Assembly (NCBI GenBank): GCA_937132145.1
Contig: CAKZNY010000157.1
Span: 1 to 22,946 of the forward strand
From: an uncultured Paracoccaceae bacterium
GTDB taxonomy: Bacteria > Pseudomonadota > Alphaproteobacteria > Rhodobacterales > Rhodobacteraceae
Reading direction: 5' to 3'
DNA length: 22,946 nucleotides
Both the position numbers and the translations under genes were made by a program. The notes beneath the pieces were generated by a model. The model searched no databases. It was given only the letters and a program-made list of their open reading frames with translations, and was not told the DNA's origin. This document shows positions 14,839 to 22,495 of the stretch, one piece after another; position 1 is the stretch's first letter; every line of letters starts with the position of its first letter.

Positions 14839-15510
14839 ATGACGTCTCCTGTGATTTCCCTGAATAATATGCATTTAACGCTTTCGGGCAATGCAGGGTC
14901 GGTCGATATTCTGAAGAGTATTTCCCTGACTGTCCAGAAGGGTGAGACACTTGGTCTGATCGGCCCCAGTGGTTCCGGCAAGAGTTCGCTGCTTATGATT
15001 ATGGCAGGGCTTGAAAATGCCACGAGCGGCGATGTGTCGGTGATGGGTAACGACATGACCAGCATGAATGAAGACCAGATGGCGCGGTTTCGGCGCGATC
15101 ATATGGGGGTGGTTTTTCAATCCTTCCACCTGATCCCGACGATGACTGCACTGGAAAACGTCGCCACTCCGTTAGAGTTGGCGGGGGACCGCGAGGCCTT
15201 CAGCAAAGCCGAGGCGGAGTTGCGGGCCGTTGGTCTGGGGGAGCGGTTGGATCATTATCCGGCGCAGATGTCAGGTGGCGAGCAGCAGAGGGTTGCTTTG
15301 GCCCGCGCGGCCGCCCCTAAACCGGAGATATTACTGGCGGACGAGCCTACGGGGAATTTGGACAGCACGAACGGTAAGGCGATCATGGAAATGCTGTTTG
15401 ATCTGCGCGATCGGCATGGATCAACGCTGGTTCTGGTGACGCACGACACGGAGTTGGCGGCGCGGTGTGACCGGATTATCAAGCTTCGCGACGGAAAGAT
15501 CGACGCATGA
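14839..15510 (+). CDS. ABC transporter ATP-binding protein (YbbA/LolD-like)
   Basis: The 223-residue ATPase subunit of a MacB/LolCDE-type exporter. Walker A GPSGSGKSS at residues 42-50, Q-loop VVFQSFHLIP at about 91-100, signature MSGGEQQ at 144-150, Walker B ILLADEP at 164-170 and the H-loop in VTHDTELAARC. Such ATPases pair with FtsX-like permeases to move or release lipophilic substrates, or to transmit force across the membrane. The ATG has only a weak GAAAG upstream. Its TGA overlaps the permease ATG (ATGA), so the subunits are translationally coupled. It is 33 bases from the divergent TesA-like gene, in the conserved YbbA context. Confidence 0.93.
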   Translation: MTSPVISLNNMHLTLSGNAGSVDILKSISLTVQKGETLGLIGPSGSGKSSLLMIMAGLENATSGDVSVMGNDMTSMNEDQMARFRRDHMGVVFQSFHLIPTMTALENVATPLELAGDREAFSKAEAELRAVGLGERLDHYPAQMSGGEQQRVALARAAAPKPEILLADEPTGNLDSTNGKAIMEMLFDLRDRHGSTLVLVTHDTELAARCDRIIKLRDGKIDA

Positions 15511-18035
15511 GTGTCGTTTTTCGCATCGCGTACCGCGAGTTGCGCGGCGGGTTGGCTGGATTTCGAATATTCCTGCTGTGCCTCGCGCTCGGGGTTATGG
15601 CGATCACGACCGTCGGGTCGGTTCGGATGGCGATCGAGGAAGGGTTGGAGGCGGAATCGGATGCTATTCTTGGCGGCGATGCCTCGATGCAATTCACCTA
15701 TCGCATGGCCAACGAGGTGGAGTTGGCGTGGATTAACGACAACACCGTACAGGTTTCGAAAATCGTGGATTTTCGTTCCATGGTTCTGTTTGACGACGGT
15801 GCTTCGCGCGAACGTAGTCTGGTGCAAATCAAGGGGATCGACGGAAAATATCCGCTTTATGGCGATGTCGGGTTAAGCGGTGATATGCCGTTGTCCACCG
15901 CCTTGGCGGTTAGCGACGGTATGCCGGGATTGATCGCAGAGCAGGCCTTGTTTGAACGACTAGGGCTGGAAGTTGGCGATATTTTGCGCCTTGGCACCAA
16001 GGATTTCCAACTGCGGGCCGTGCTGACCAGCGAGCCGGACGGGGCCGCGCTGGGGTTTAGTCTTGGCCCTCGGGTGATCGTTGAAACGGCGGCGCTAGAG
16101 GGTAGCGGCTTGATGAGTGCGGGGACGCTGTTCAACTCGCATTACCGGCTGATTTTCCCTGAAGGGACGGACGGGGCGATGATTGCAGAGGACGCAAATG
16201 CGTTGTTCGGGCAATCCGGCATGAGCTGGACCGATTCCACCAACAGCACCCCAGTCCTTAGTCAGTTTGTTGACCGGATCGGATCGTTTCTGATTATTAT
16301 CGGACTGGCGGGGCTGGCTGTTGGCGGTGTCGGGGTCTCGGCTGCGGTACGGGCGTATCTTAGTTCCAAGAACGAAACTATCGGGGTTCTGAAAACGCTG
16401 GGGGCTAGTCGCGCCGTGGTTTTCGGGATTTACCTGACCCAGATCGGCGTTCTGGCTGTGCTGGGGGTGGTGATCGGGCTGGTCATGGGGGCGGGCATTC
16501 CGGTGCTGGCAGGCCCGATGCTGGCGGAACAATTACCGGTGCCCGCGAATTTCACCATCTACTGGGAGCCGATATTCGAGGCCGCTATTTACGGCATGCT
16601 AACCGCGCTGATCTTCACGCTTTGGCCGCTTGCGCGCGCGATTGATATTCGTGCGGCGGGGCTGTTTCGCGACGAGATTGACGAAGGTCGGACGCTGCCT
16701 CGATGGTATTATCTGGTGATTATAGCGGGATTGGTCGCACTGCTCGTCGGGCTTGCCGCGTGGTTTTCCGCCGTGCCAAAACTGGCGTTTTGGTCCGCGT
16801 TCGGGGTGATGCTGGCCCTTGCTACGCTGGCGATCACCGCACGGGGGACCAAGTTTATTGCGGCACGTTTGGCGCGTTCACGGCTGGTACGCGGTCGCCC
16901 TGCCCTGCGCTTGGCATTGGGGGCGGTTGGTGGACCGGGGGGCGAGACGGCATCGGTCATCTTGTCGCTTGGGCTTGGGCTGTCCGTTCTGGCGACGGTC
17001 GGGCAGATTGATGCGAATATGCAGACCGCAATTACGGAGGAGCTGCCGTCCGTGGCACCTGCGTATTTCTTCCTCGATATTCTGAACGACCAGCGCGACG
17101 CGTTTGTCGAAATTGTTCTGGCAAACGAGAATGTGACGAAAATCGAGACCGCTCCAATGTTGCAAGGCATGATAACAGAGGTAAACGGCGTGCCCGCCCG
17201 CGAGGTGTTCGGGGATCACTGGGCCCTTCACGGGGATCGCGGCATCACCTATTCGGCCATCCCGCCCAACGGTGTGGAGCTGACCGAGGGCGAGTGGTGG
17301 GCGCAAGATTACACCGGCCCGCCGTTGATGAGCTTCACCGCCAATGACGCCAAAGAACTGGGACTGGTTCTGGGCGACCAGATTACGTTTAATGTTTTGG
17401 GGCGCGATATCACCTCTACCATCACGAATTTCAGGGATGTGAAGTGGTCCGGCATGGGCATCAACTTCCTTATGGTTCTGAACCCTGCGGCACTGGAAAA
17501 CGCGCCGCACTCGCATATCGCCACGGTTTATGCTCATCCAGAGGCCGAGGGCGCGTTGTTACGCGAGGTTGGCGATGCGTTCCCCAACATCACGGCGATC
17601 AGGGTGGGCGATGCAATTGACAAGGTTACGGAGGCGTTGAACGGCATAGCCTCGGCCATTCGCTGGGGGGCGGCTGCGACCTTGGTAACAGGGTTTGTCG
17701 TTCTGATTGGCGCGGCGGCAGCGGGTGAGCGGCGACGGGTTTACGAGGCCGCGATATTGAAGACGCTGGGGGCAACACGGGGACGAATATTGGCCAGCTT
17801 TGCGTTGCGGGCAGCCATTTTGGGCGCAGCCGCAGGGCTGATCGCCATCGCCTTTGGAGGTGCTGCCGGATATGCGGTGATGACTTTTGTGATGGAGGTG
17901 GATTTCACATTCGAGATTGTCTCGGCGGCGGCAATCGTGATTGGTGGCGCGCTGGCGAGTTTGCTGGCCGGACTGGCATTTGCATTGCGCCCCCTTAACG
18001 CGCGCCCCGCACAAGTGCTGCGGTCTCGGGAATAA
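15507..18035 (+). CDS. FtsX-like ABC transporter permease (YbbP-like)
   Basis: An 842-residue membrane protein with the duplicated FtsX architecture. An N-terminal transmembrane helix (about residues 17-38) is followed by a large extracytoplasmic domain to about 255. A four-helix block then spans about 255-430 with the coupling segment KNETIGVLKTLGASRAVVFGIY. After more helices and a second periplasmic domain come the terminal helices, including RRRVYEAAILKTLGATRGRILASFALRAAILG, whose KTLGA element duplicates that of the first half. This length and order match YbbP. Substrate unknown; neighbourhood with a TesA-like esterase suggests a lipid or acyl compound, which is inference. Confidence 0.92.
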   Translation: MSVVFRIAYRELRGGLAGFRIFLLCLALGVMAITTVGSVRMAIEEGLEAESDAILGGDASMQFTYRMANEVELAWINDNTVQVSKIVDFRSMVLFDDGASRERSLVQIKGIDGKYPLYGDVGLSGDMPLSTALAVSDGMPGLIAEQALFERLGLEVGDILRLGTKDFQLRAVLTSEPDGAALGFSLGPRVIVETAALEGSGLMSAGTLFNSHYRLIFPEGTDGAMIAEDANALFGQSGMSWTDSTNSTPVLSQFVDRIGSFLIIIGLAGLAVGGVGVSAAVRAYLSSKNETIGVLKTLGASRAVVFGIYLTQIGVLAVLGVVIGLVMGAGIPVLAGPMLAEQLPVPANFTIYWEPIFEAAIYGMLTALIFTLWPLARAIDIRAAGLFRDEIDEGRTLPRWYYLVIIAGLVALLVGLAAWFSAVPKLAFWSAFGVMLALATLAITARGTKFIAARLARSRLVRGRPALRLALGAVGGPGGETASVILSLGLGLSVLATVGQIDANMQTAITEELPSVAPAYFFLDILNDQRDAFVEIVLANENVTKIETAPMLQGMITEVNGVPAREVFGDHWALHGDRGITYSAIPPNGVELTEGEWWAQDYTGPPLMSFTANDAKELGLVLGDQITFNVLGRDITSTITNFRDVKWSGMGINFLMVLNPAALENAPHSHIATVYAHPEAEGALLREVGDAFPNITAIRVGDAIDKVTEALNGIASAIRWGAAATLVTGFVVLIGAAAAGERRRVYEAAILKTLGATRGRILASFALRAAILGAAAGLIAIAFGGAAGYAVMTFVMEVDFTFEIVSAAAIVIGGALASLLAGLAFALRPLNARPAQVLRSRE

Positions 18036-18145
18036 ATACGGGTATATTACTGTTTTACCTTGAAAACTGTTAACTTAATGGCAATATCTTGTGGGTAACG
18101 TGCAGTTCAGACGGGCTGCGTCACGGTTTACTAATGGAGGGTCAA

Positions 18146-18913
18146 ATGGCCGAATACGAAACTGTCCGCCGATCTGGTTCCGGTGTCCGCACTGCGGATG
18201 TTGATGCCGGGTTAAAGGCACATATGAACAAGGTCTATGGTCTGATGTCTGTGGCCATGATTGTAACGGGGATTATCTCCTGGGTGGTTGGCACGGATCT
18301 GAATGCCGCGATCAACGGTCAGGAAACACGGTTTCTATCTTATGGCATGATCCAGATGATGTTCAGCGCACCGCTTTCCTACATCATTATGTTCGCGCCA
18401 CTTGGCATGGTTCTTTTCTTCGGAAAAGCCGTTAACAGCATGTCGCAATCCAGCGCGCAGATGTTCTTCTATACGTTTGCCGGCTTGATGGGGCTGTCGA
18501 TCAGCTCGATTTTCGCGATGTATACAGGGTATTCGATTGCACAGACGTTCTTTGTGACCTCGATCGCTTTCGCCAGTCTTAGCCTTTACGGATATACCAC
18601 GAAGAAGGATATCTCTGCTTGGGGTAGCTTCCTGATTATGGGCGTAATTGGCCTGATCATTGCGTCGGTCGTTAACATGTTCATGGCAAGTGCGGCGATG
18701 GAATTCGCGATCTCGGCGCTTGGTGTGCTGATTTTTGCAGGCCTGACCGCGTACGATACGCAGAAAATCAAGAACGAGTATCTTCAGGTGCGTGGCATGC
18801 CGGACGGCGAAGCCATTGCAGCCAAGATGGCCATTTCGGGCGCGCTTCGCCTGTATCTGGACTTCATCAACCTGTTCTTGTTCATGCTGCGCTTTATGGG
18901 CAACCGTAATTAA
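18146..18913 (+). CDS. Bax inhibitor-1 (BI-1/YccA) family membrane protein
   Basis: A 255-residue protein with about seven transmembrane helices. It has the BI-1 features HMNKVYGLMSVAMIVTGIISW near the N-terminus, an acidic helix AYDTQKIKNEY in the C-terminal half and ALRLYLDFINLFLFMLRFMG at the end. Relatives are pH-sensitive calcium-leak proteins, or in E. coli inhibitors of the FtsH protease (YccA); which applies here is unknown. ATG 18146 is chosen because GGAGG is six bases upstream. The upstream ATG at 18134 overlaps that ribosome site and the 18089 start adds residues with no similarity. It is preceded by 110 bases of AT-rich sequence with a weak -35-like TTGAAA at 18060-18065. Confidence 0.94.
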   Translation: MAEYETVRRSGSGVRTADVDAGLKAHMNKVYGLMSVAMIVTGIISWVVGTDLNAAINGQETRFLSYGMIQMMFSAPLSYIIMFAPLGMVLFFGKAVNSMSQSSAQMFFYTFAGLMGLSISSIFAMYTGYSIAQTFFVTSIAFASLSLYGYTTKKDISAWGSFLIMGVIGLIIASVVNMFMASAAMEFAISALGVLIFAGLTAYDTQKIKNEYLQVRGMPDGEAIAAKMAISGALRLYLDFINLFLFMLRFMGNRN

Positions 18914-18923
18914 AAACTAACAC

Positions 18924-18948
18924 GGTGCGTGGAGACCACGCACCCTAC
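18924..18948 (-). repeat. REP-like palindrome with GTAG head
   Basis: GGTGCGTGG (18924-18932) and CCACGCACC (18936-18944) form a perfect 9-bp hairpin with loop AGA. On the minus strand it is directly preceded by GTAG, the tetranucleotide that heads REP elements mobilised by RAYT (TnpA-REP) transposases. It lies between a stop codon and a terminator, a typical REP location. Only one copy is visible here, so the assignment is provisional. Confidence 0.5.
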
Positions 18949-18957
18949 GGAAATACG

Positions 18958-18988
18958 AAAAGGCCGGAGGTTTGCTCCGGCCTTTTTT
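18958..18988. terminator. bidirectional terminator, BI-1 gene and amidase gene
   Basis: GGCCGGAG (18962-18969) with CTCCGGCC (18975-18982), extended by four A/T pairs on the outside. It is followed by six T residues on the plus strand and by four T residues on the minus strand. It lies between the ends of two convergent genes and can serve both. Confidence 0.92.
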
Positions 18989-18994
18989 GTTTGG

Positions 18995-19909
18995 TTACCC
19001 TTGGGTTTTGATCGTTATGTGATCGGCGCTCCAACCACCGGGCCAGACTTCGGCGAGGCCTTGGCGGAGGTCGCGAATTTTCTGGCAGGGGATGGTGGCG
19101 AGCAGCAACTCGTCTTTTAGGTCTGAAACGTCGTGGCCTTGTGACACTTCGGTACTGCCGGCAATCCCGTTGTGCCCAAGGCTTTCTTCACACGGCAGGT
19201 AAAGGGCGCTGGCGGAGGTGTTATCGCCTCGGACCACCTCGCCCTGCTCCACGTTGCCCACAGGCCCTACGACAGCTACGGCGGCTTGTGGCTCGATTGC
19301 GCGGGCCTTGGCGCAGTCGAATACCCGGTGGTATCCAGCAAGGCGCGTGGTCATGGACGGCACAAGGATCAGATCGACGTCGTGCGGTGCCAACAGGACC
19401 GACAACGCTGGCATTTCAATATCGAGGCAGGTGAGTATCGCGACGTTCAATCCGCGCCATGTGAACACGTTGAGTTCGGAGCCGGGTTCCAGCAGCCATG
19501 CATCCTCGTCTTGCTCGTTCGGGGTCAGGCAGAGCTTGTCTTGAACAACCACGGCCCCGTCCGGCGTAAAGAAATGCGCGCGGTTGTGGTACTGACCGGA
19601 TACACCGGCGACAGGGATGGTTCCGGCAAGTATTGCGATGTCGTTCTCGCTCGACAGGCCTTGCAGGACGGCCAGCACGCCCGCGCTTTTTGCGGCCATC
19701 CACGCGATTTCATCGGAGGGGGCCAGTGTTTCCGGCGCAAACCCCATCCAGTGCTCGCTGGCGTATTCCGGCAGGATCAACAGCTCGGCACCGCCCTCTT
19801 TGGCGTTGGCGATTTGCTGTTCCACAAGGGCAAGCCAATCGCCGAGGTTTGACAGTTTGCGGCGGAAGTTGATTGACCAAAGGGCGATGTTCAGGGTTTC
19901 GGTTTGCAT
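18995..19909 (-). CDS. carbon-nitrogen hydrolase (nitrilase superfamily)
   Basis: A 304-residue amidase-type enzyme with the Glu-Lys-Cys triad: Glu48 in LILPEYAS, Lys125 in VVQDKLCLTP and Cys161 in VAILTCLDIEMP. The superfamily hydrolyses or condenses non-peptide C-N bonds. TCLDIEMP in place of the frequent ICYDxxFPE places it among the less-studied branches, so no substrate is proposed. The C-terminus RQGLAEVWPGGW is distinct. The ATG follows GGAG at short spacing (four bases). The preceding gene on this strand is rpmG, which has its own terminator, so the amidase is likely transcribed separately. Confidence 0.9.
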   Translation of the reverse strand: MQTETLNIALWSINFRRKLSNLGDWLALVEQQIANAKEGGAELLILPEYASEHWMGFAPETLAPSDEIAWMAAKSAGVLAVLQGLSSENDIAILAGTIPVAGVSGQYHNRAHFFTPDGAVVVQDKLCLTPNEQDEDAWLLEPGSELNVFTWRGLNVAILTCLDIEMPALSVLLAPHDVDLILVPSMTTRLAGYHRVFDCAKARAIEPQAAVAVVGPVGNVEQGEVVRGDNTSASALYLPCEESLGHNGIAGSTEVSQGHDVSDLKDELLLATIPCQKIRDLRQGLAEVWPGGWSADHITIKTQG

Positions 19910-19970
19910 GAGGACTCCGGTAAATATGGTTGCCTGAAAACCTAGCCGACGATCCCGAGGCTATCAAACG

Positions 19971-19997
19971 AAAAAGACCGCCAGAAATCTAGCGGCC
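19971..19997 (-). terminator. rpmG terminator
   Basis: On the minus strand a nine-pair stem (19989-19997 with 19976-19984, two G-U pairs), loop ATTT, is followed by five T residues (19975-19971). It lies 28 bases beyond the rpmG stop. Confidence 0.85.
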
Positions 19998-20024
19998 TTA
20001 AATTCTGTAAAAACCAAATCAAGA

Positions 20025-20192
20025 CTACTTGATTTTGCCTTCTTTATATTCGACGTGCTTGCGCACAACCGGATCGTACTTCATTTTGACCATTTTCTCG
20101 GTCATTGTACGTGCGTTTTTCGTTGTCACGTAGAAGTGGCCGGTATCCGCAGTGGAATTCAGGCGGATTTTGATAGTTGCTGGCTTCGCCAT
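20025..20192 (-). CDS. rpmG: 50S ribosomal protein L33
   Basis: A 55-residue protein starting [20 protein letters not shown], continuing [35 protein letters not shown], a complete bacterial L33 of the alphaproteobacterial type. It belongs to the large subunit near the E site. No CxxC pairs are present, so it is the zinc-independent form. The ATG at 20192 has GAGGAG eight bases upstream. A terminator follows it closely and a palindrome GGGGAAATTCCCC (20233-20245) lies about 40 bases upstream in its leader, suggesting its own transcript, as is usual for rpmG when it is not beside rpmB. Confidence 0.97.
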   Translation of the reverse strand: MAKPATIKIRLNSTADTGHFYVTTKNARTMTEKMVKMKYDPVVRKHVEYKEGKIK

Positions 20193-20321
20193 GTGTCCAT
20201 CTCCTCGCGGGTCAACCGCGTTTTCTAGCTGTGGGGAAATTCCCCTAAATCTCGAATTGGCGTTCTACACCCGTCAGGGCCGGAGTCAAGTGCCGAACCT
20301 GTGGTTTCGCGAATTATCGCC

Positions 20322-21002
20322 CTAGAATAGGGTGAAATGCGAGCGTTCTTCGTCGTGGTGGAAAAACGGGGTTTTTCGTGGCGCATCCGGGTCCTTGGTT
20401 ATGGCGATGACTTCCGACAAAACGACCTCGGTGATGAACGGCAGGTCGAGGGTTTTGGCCTCGATCAGGTCGATCCAGTGGAGGTGGCCAAGCTCGTCCG
20501 AGGCATCTGAAAAGTCTTCGTCCGAGCCGTGGACAAACGTGCTGTCGGCGATAAAGAACCGCGCATCGAAACGGCGCGTTCGCCCCGGCGGCGTGATGGC
20601 GCGAAAGAAAAATCGCAGCGGATCGGCGCGTGGGGCCAACCCTTGGTCATAAAAGCCCTGCCAGTCGGGGGGGATGGCGCGGCTGGTGTCGCCCTTTTGT
20701 GCCAACATCAGGCCGGTTTCTTCCCACAACTCGCGAATGGCGGCCATGGCCAGCGCGGACGCTATGCCGTTCGGGGCAAGGTGGTTAAGTCGTTGTTCGT
20801 CGAGTTCGCCAAGCGGTGTTGCAGGCACGATGTCATAGTCCTGCGCATCAACCGCGCCGCCCGGAAACACGTATTTGTTGGGCATAAACACTGCCCCCGC
20901 GCCGCGCTGCCCCATCAGTACCTGATGTTCACCATCCCGCACACGCAGCAGAACAATCGTTGCTGCGTCGCGAATAACCCGTCGTTTTTCTGCTTCATCC
21001 AT
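20322..21002 (-). CDS. Nudix hydrolase
   Basis: A 226-residue protein with a recognisable Nudix box remnant: FPGGAVDAQD at about residues 46-55 and AIRELWEETGLML at 88-100 (REL..EETG metal-binding core). The two halves are separated by about 30 residues rather than the usual 5-7, an insertion seen in longer Nudix proteins such as the NUDT7/NUDT19-like group. These hydrolyse nucleoside-diphosphate-linked compounds, in some cases coenzyme A; substrate not determined here. The ATG at 21002 has no clear ribosome site. It is 68 bases downstream of the DUF983 gene on the same strand and could be cotranscribed. Confidence 0.9.
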   Translation of the reverse strand: MDEAEKRRVIRDAATIVLLRVRDGEHQVLMGQRGAGAVFMPNKYVFPGGAVDAQDYDIVPATPLGELDEQRLNHLAPNGIASALAMAAIRELWEETGLMLAQKGDTSRAIPPDWQGFYDQGLAPRADPLRFFFRAITPPGRTRRFDARFFIADSTFVHGSDEDFSDASDELGHLHWIDLIEAKTLDLPFITEVVLSEVIAITKDPDAPRKTPFFHHDEERSHFTLF

Positions 21003-21070
21003 GGGGTATATGGGCCGAATCGCGCGGCTATGTCTAGCGTGTCGTAGCGGAGTTTGCTTGAGACGGCTGG

Positions 21071-21475
21071 TTATTTATCGCTACCGAAGCCGTGCATGCG
21101 GTTGGCCCATTGCAAGCCGACGAACATGCCTTTCAGGCGTGGCAGCAGGTAAAGCGCCAGCAGCAAGAACACCATCGAAAAGCCGATCGCCATTACCCAG
21201 CCTTCTGGGCGGAGGAACGTGAATACCAGCAACATCAAGGGGGCAAGCAGGTGGCCGGAGATTATGATCGTCGCCCAAGCAGGCCCGTCATCCGCGCGGT
21301 GGTGGTGCAATTCTTCGCTGCATACGGGGCATGTATCGCGCACAGTTAAATAGTCATGCATAAGCGGGCCGCTGCCGCAGGATGGACACTTGCGACGCCA
21401 GCCACGTAGCAAGGACTGCTTGACGGAGCGCTTCTCGCCAATATCAAAATTATGTAGTTCATTAGTCATTCCCAT
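21071..21475 (-). CDS. DUF983 membrane protein with zinc-ribbon cysteines
   Basis: A 134-residue protein of the DUF983 family. Two CxxC pairs (CPSC, Cys30/Cys33, and CPVC, Cys49/Cys52) probably bind zinc. They are followed by the family segment ADDGPAWATIIISGHLLAPLML and two hydrophobic helices (about residues 66-88 and 93-112). Function unknown. The ATG at 21475 and a second at 21469 are both poorly supported by ribosome sites. It precedes the Nudix gene on the same strand and is divergent from the EF-hand gene. Confidence 0.88.
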   Translation of the reverse strand: MGMTNELHNFDIGEKRSVKQSLLRGWRRKCPSCGSGPLMHDYLTVRDTCPVCSEELHHHRADDGPAWATIIISGHLLAPLMLLVFTFLRPEGWVMAIGFSMVFLLLALYLLPRLKGMFVGLQWANRMHGFGSDK

Positions 21476-21634
21476 CTACTTACGTGATTTTATGCAGATT
21501 TGTGAGTGGACAAGCTGTCTTGCGTCGGGATGTCGCAAAAAAGAAATTTCGACGGAAAAACCCCGTGGCCCCGTTAGTATATATGTAGGTCGCAACAATG
21601 CAGACCGACGTGACAATACTAAGGAGAGCAGAAA

Positions 21635-22417
21635 ATGAAGAAGAGTGCACTTACAGCGCTGGCAGTATCGATTGCCGTTGGGGGTCTTGGTTTGACAACA
21701 GTGGCGTCAGCCCAGCCGCGCGGCGACAAAATGCCGAGCTTCGAGATGTTTGACACAAACGGTGACGGCGTTATCACATTGGCAGAAATCGAGGCGATTG
21801 GCGCAGAGAAGTTCGCGAAATCAGATACCAATGGTGACGGATTTCTGGATGCGGATGAATTAAACGGCCAGATGATGATGACGCGCGGCGAGGGCCGTCG
21901 TGGTATGGGCCTCGGCCATGGTCAGGAGGGCGCCAAATGGCAAAAAGGCGGGCGCGGTGACACGGAACTGATGCAAGCACAGCGCGGCGAGCGCATGGAC
22001 CTGGCCATTAAACACATGCTGGAACGCGCCGATACAGATGGTGACGGGAAACTGGATGCGGACGAGCTAAAAGCCCAGATGATGGCACGTGGCGAGGGCC
22101 GTCGTGGCATGGGCCGTGGTCATGGTCAGGAGGGCGCAAACTGGCAAAAAGGCGGGCACGGCAATGCTGGAATGATGCAGGCTCAACATGGCAATGCGGG
22201 AATGATGCAGGCTCAACACGGTAAACGTATGGGCATGGCCATTGAAAACATGTTGGAACGCGCCGATGCTGATGGTGACGGGAAGCTGAGCATGGAAGAG
22301 GCTCACCCAGCTAAAGCCGGTCAAATGTTCGAGCGTTTTGATACAGATGGCAACGGCGAAATTTCCCAAGAAGAGTGGGACGCAGCCGTAGGCAAACATG
22401 GCAACCTCAAAAACTAA
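21635..22417 (+). CDS. secreted EF-hand calcium-binding protein with duplicated modules
   Basis: A 260-residue exported protein. The signal peptide MKKSALTALAVSIAVGGLGL continues to about ASA-Q27. Five EF-hand loops with full DxDxDG-type ligands start at about residues 40, 64, 133, 211 and 236 (for example DTNGDGVITLAE and DTDGDGKLDADE). Between loops 2-4 lie Gly/Met/His/Gln-rich linkers (RGEGRRGMG, GHGQEGA, MMQAQHG), duplicated as blocks of about 68 residues. The His/Met-rich linkers could bind metals other than calcium, which is a guess. AAGGAGAG precedes the ATG. A terminator-like hairpin separates it from the ECF sigma gene downstream, on the same strand, suggesting a linked stress or metal response. 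Confidence 0.92.
   Translation: MKKSALTALAVSIAVGGLGLTTVASAQPRGDKMPSFEMFDTNGDGVITLAEIEAIGAEKFAKSDTNGDGFLDADELNGQMMMTRGEGRRGMGLGHGQEGAKWQKGGRGDTELMQAQRGERMDLAIKHMLERADTDGDGKLDADELKAQMMARGEGRRGMGRGHGQEGANWQKGGHGNAGMMQAQHGNAGMMQAQHGKRMGMAIENMLERADADGDGKLSMEEAHPAKAGQMFERFDTDGNGEISQEEWDAAVGKHGNLKN
21824..22264. repeat. internal module duplication in the EF-hand gene
   Basis: The EF-loop-plus-linker module recurs at 21824, 22031 and 22265. The linker core AGGGCCGTCG occurs at 21891 and 22095, 204 bases apart. Within the second linker a 30-base tandem repeat (22161-22190, 22191-22220, two mismatches) encodes GNAGMMQAQH twice and accounts for the longer second module. All changes keep frame, indicating recent duplication. 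Confidence 0.85.
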
Positions 22418-22422
22418 ACACC

Positions 22423-22452
22423 TCGCGGGCCGGAAATCTGTTCGGCCCGCGA
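22423..22452 (+). terminator. hairpin between EF-hand and ECF sigma genes
   Basis: A perfect 10-bp GC-rich stem (TCGCGGGCCG 22423-22432, CGGCCCGCGA 22443-22452) five bases after the EF-hand stop, followed by only a short T run (CTTTC). It could terminate or attenuate read-through into the sigma gene. Confidence 0.65.
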
Positions 22453-22495
22453 CTTTCACAATGCACGCCGACCGGAACCCCGTTATACATGCAAA

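Noticed and set aside
21565..21590. ECF-type promoter (GGAA ... CGTT) before the EF-hand gene
   Set aside because: The gap between the two elements is about 13-14 bases, shorter than the 16-17 expected, and the -35 lacks the C of GGAAC.
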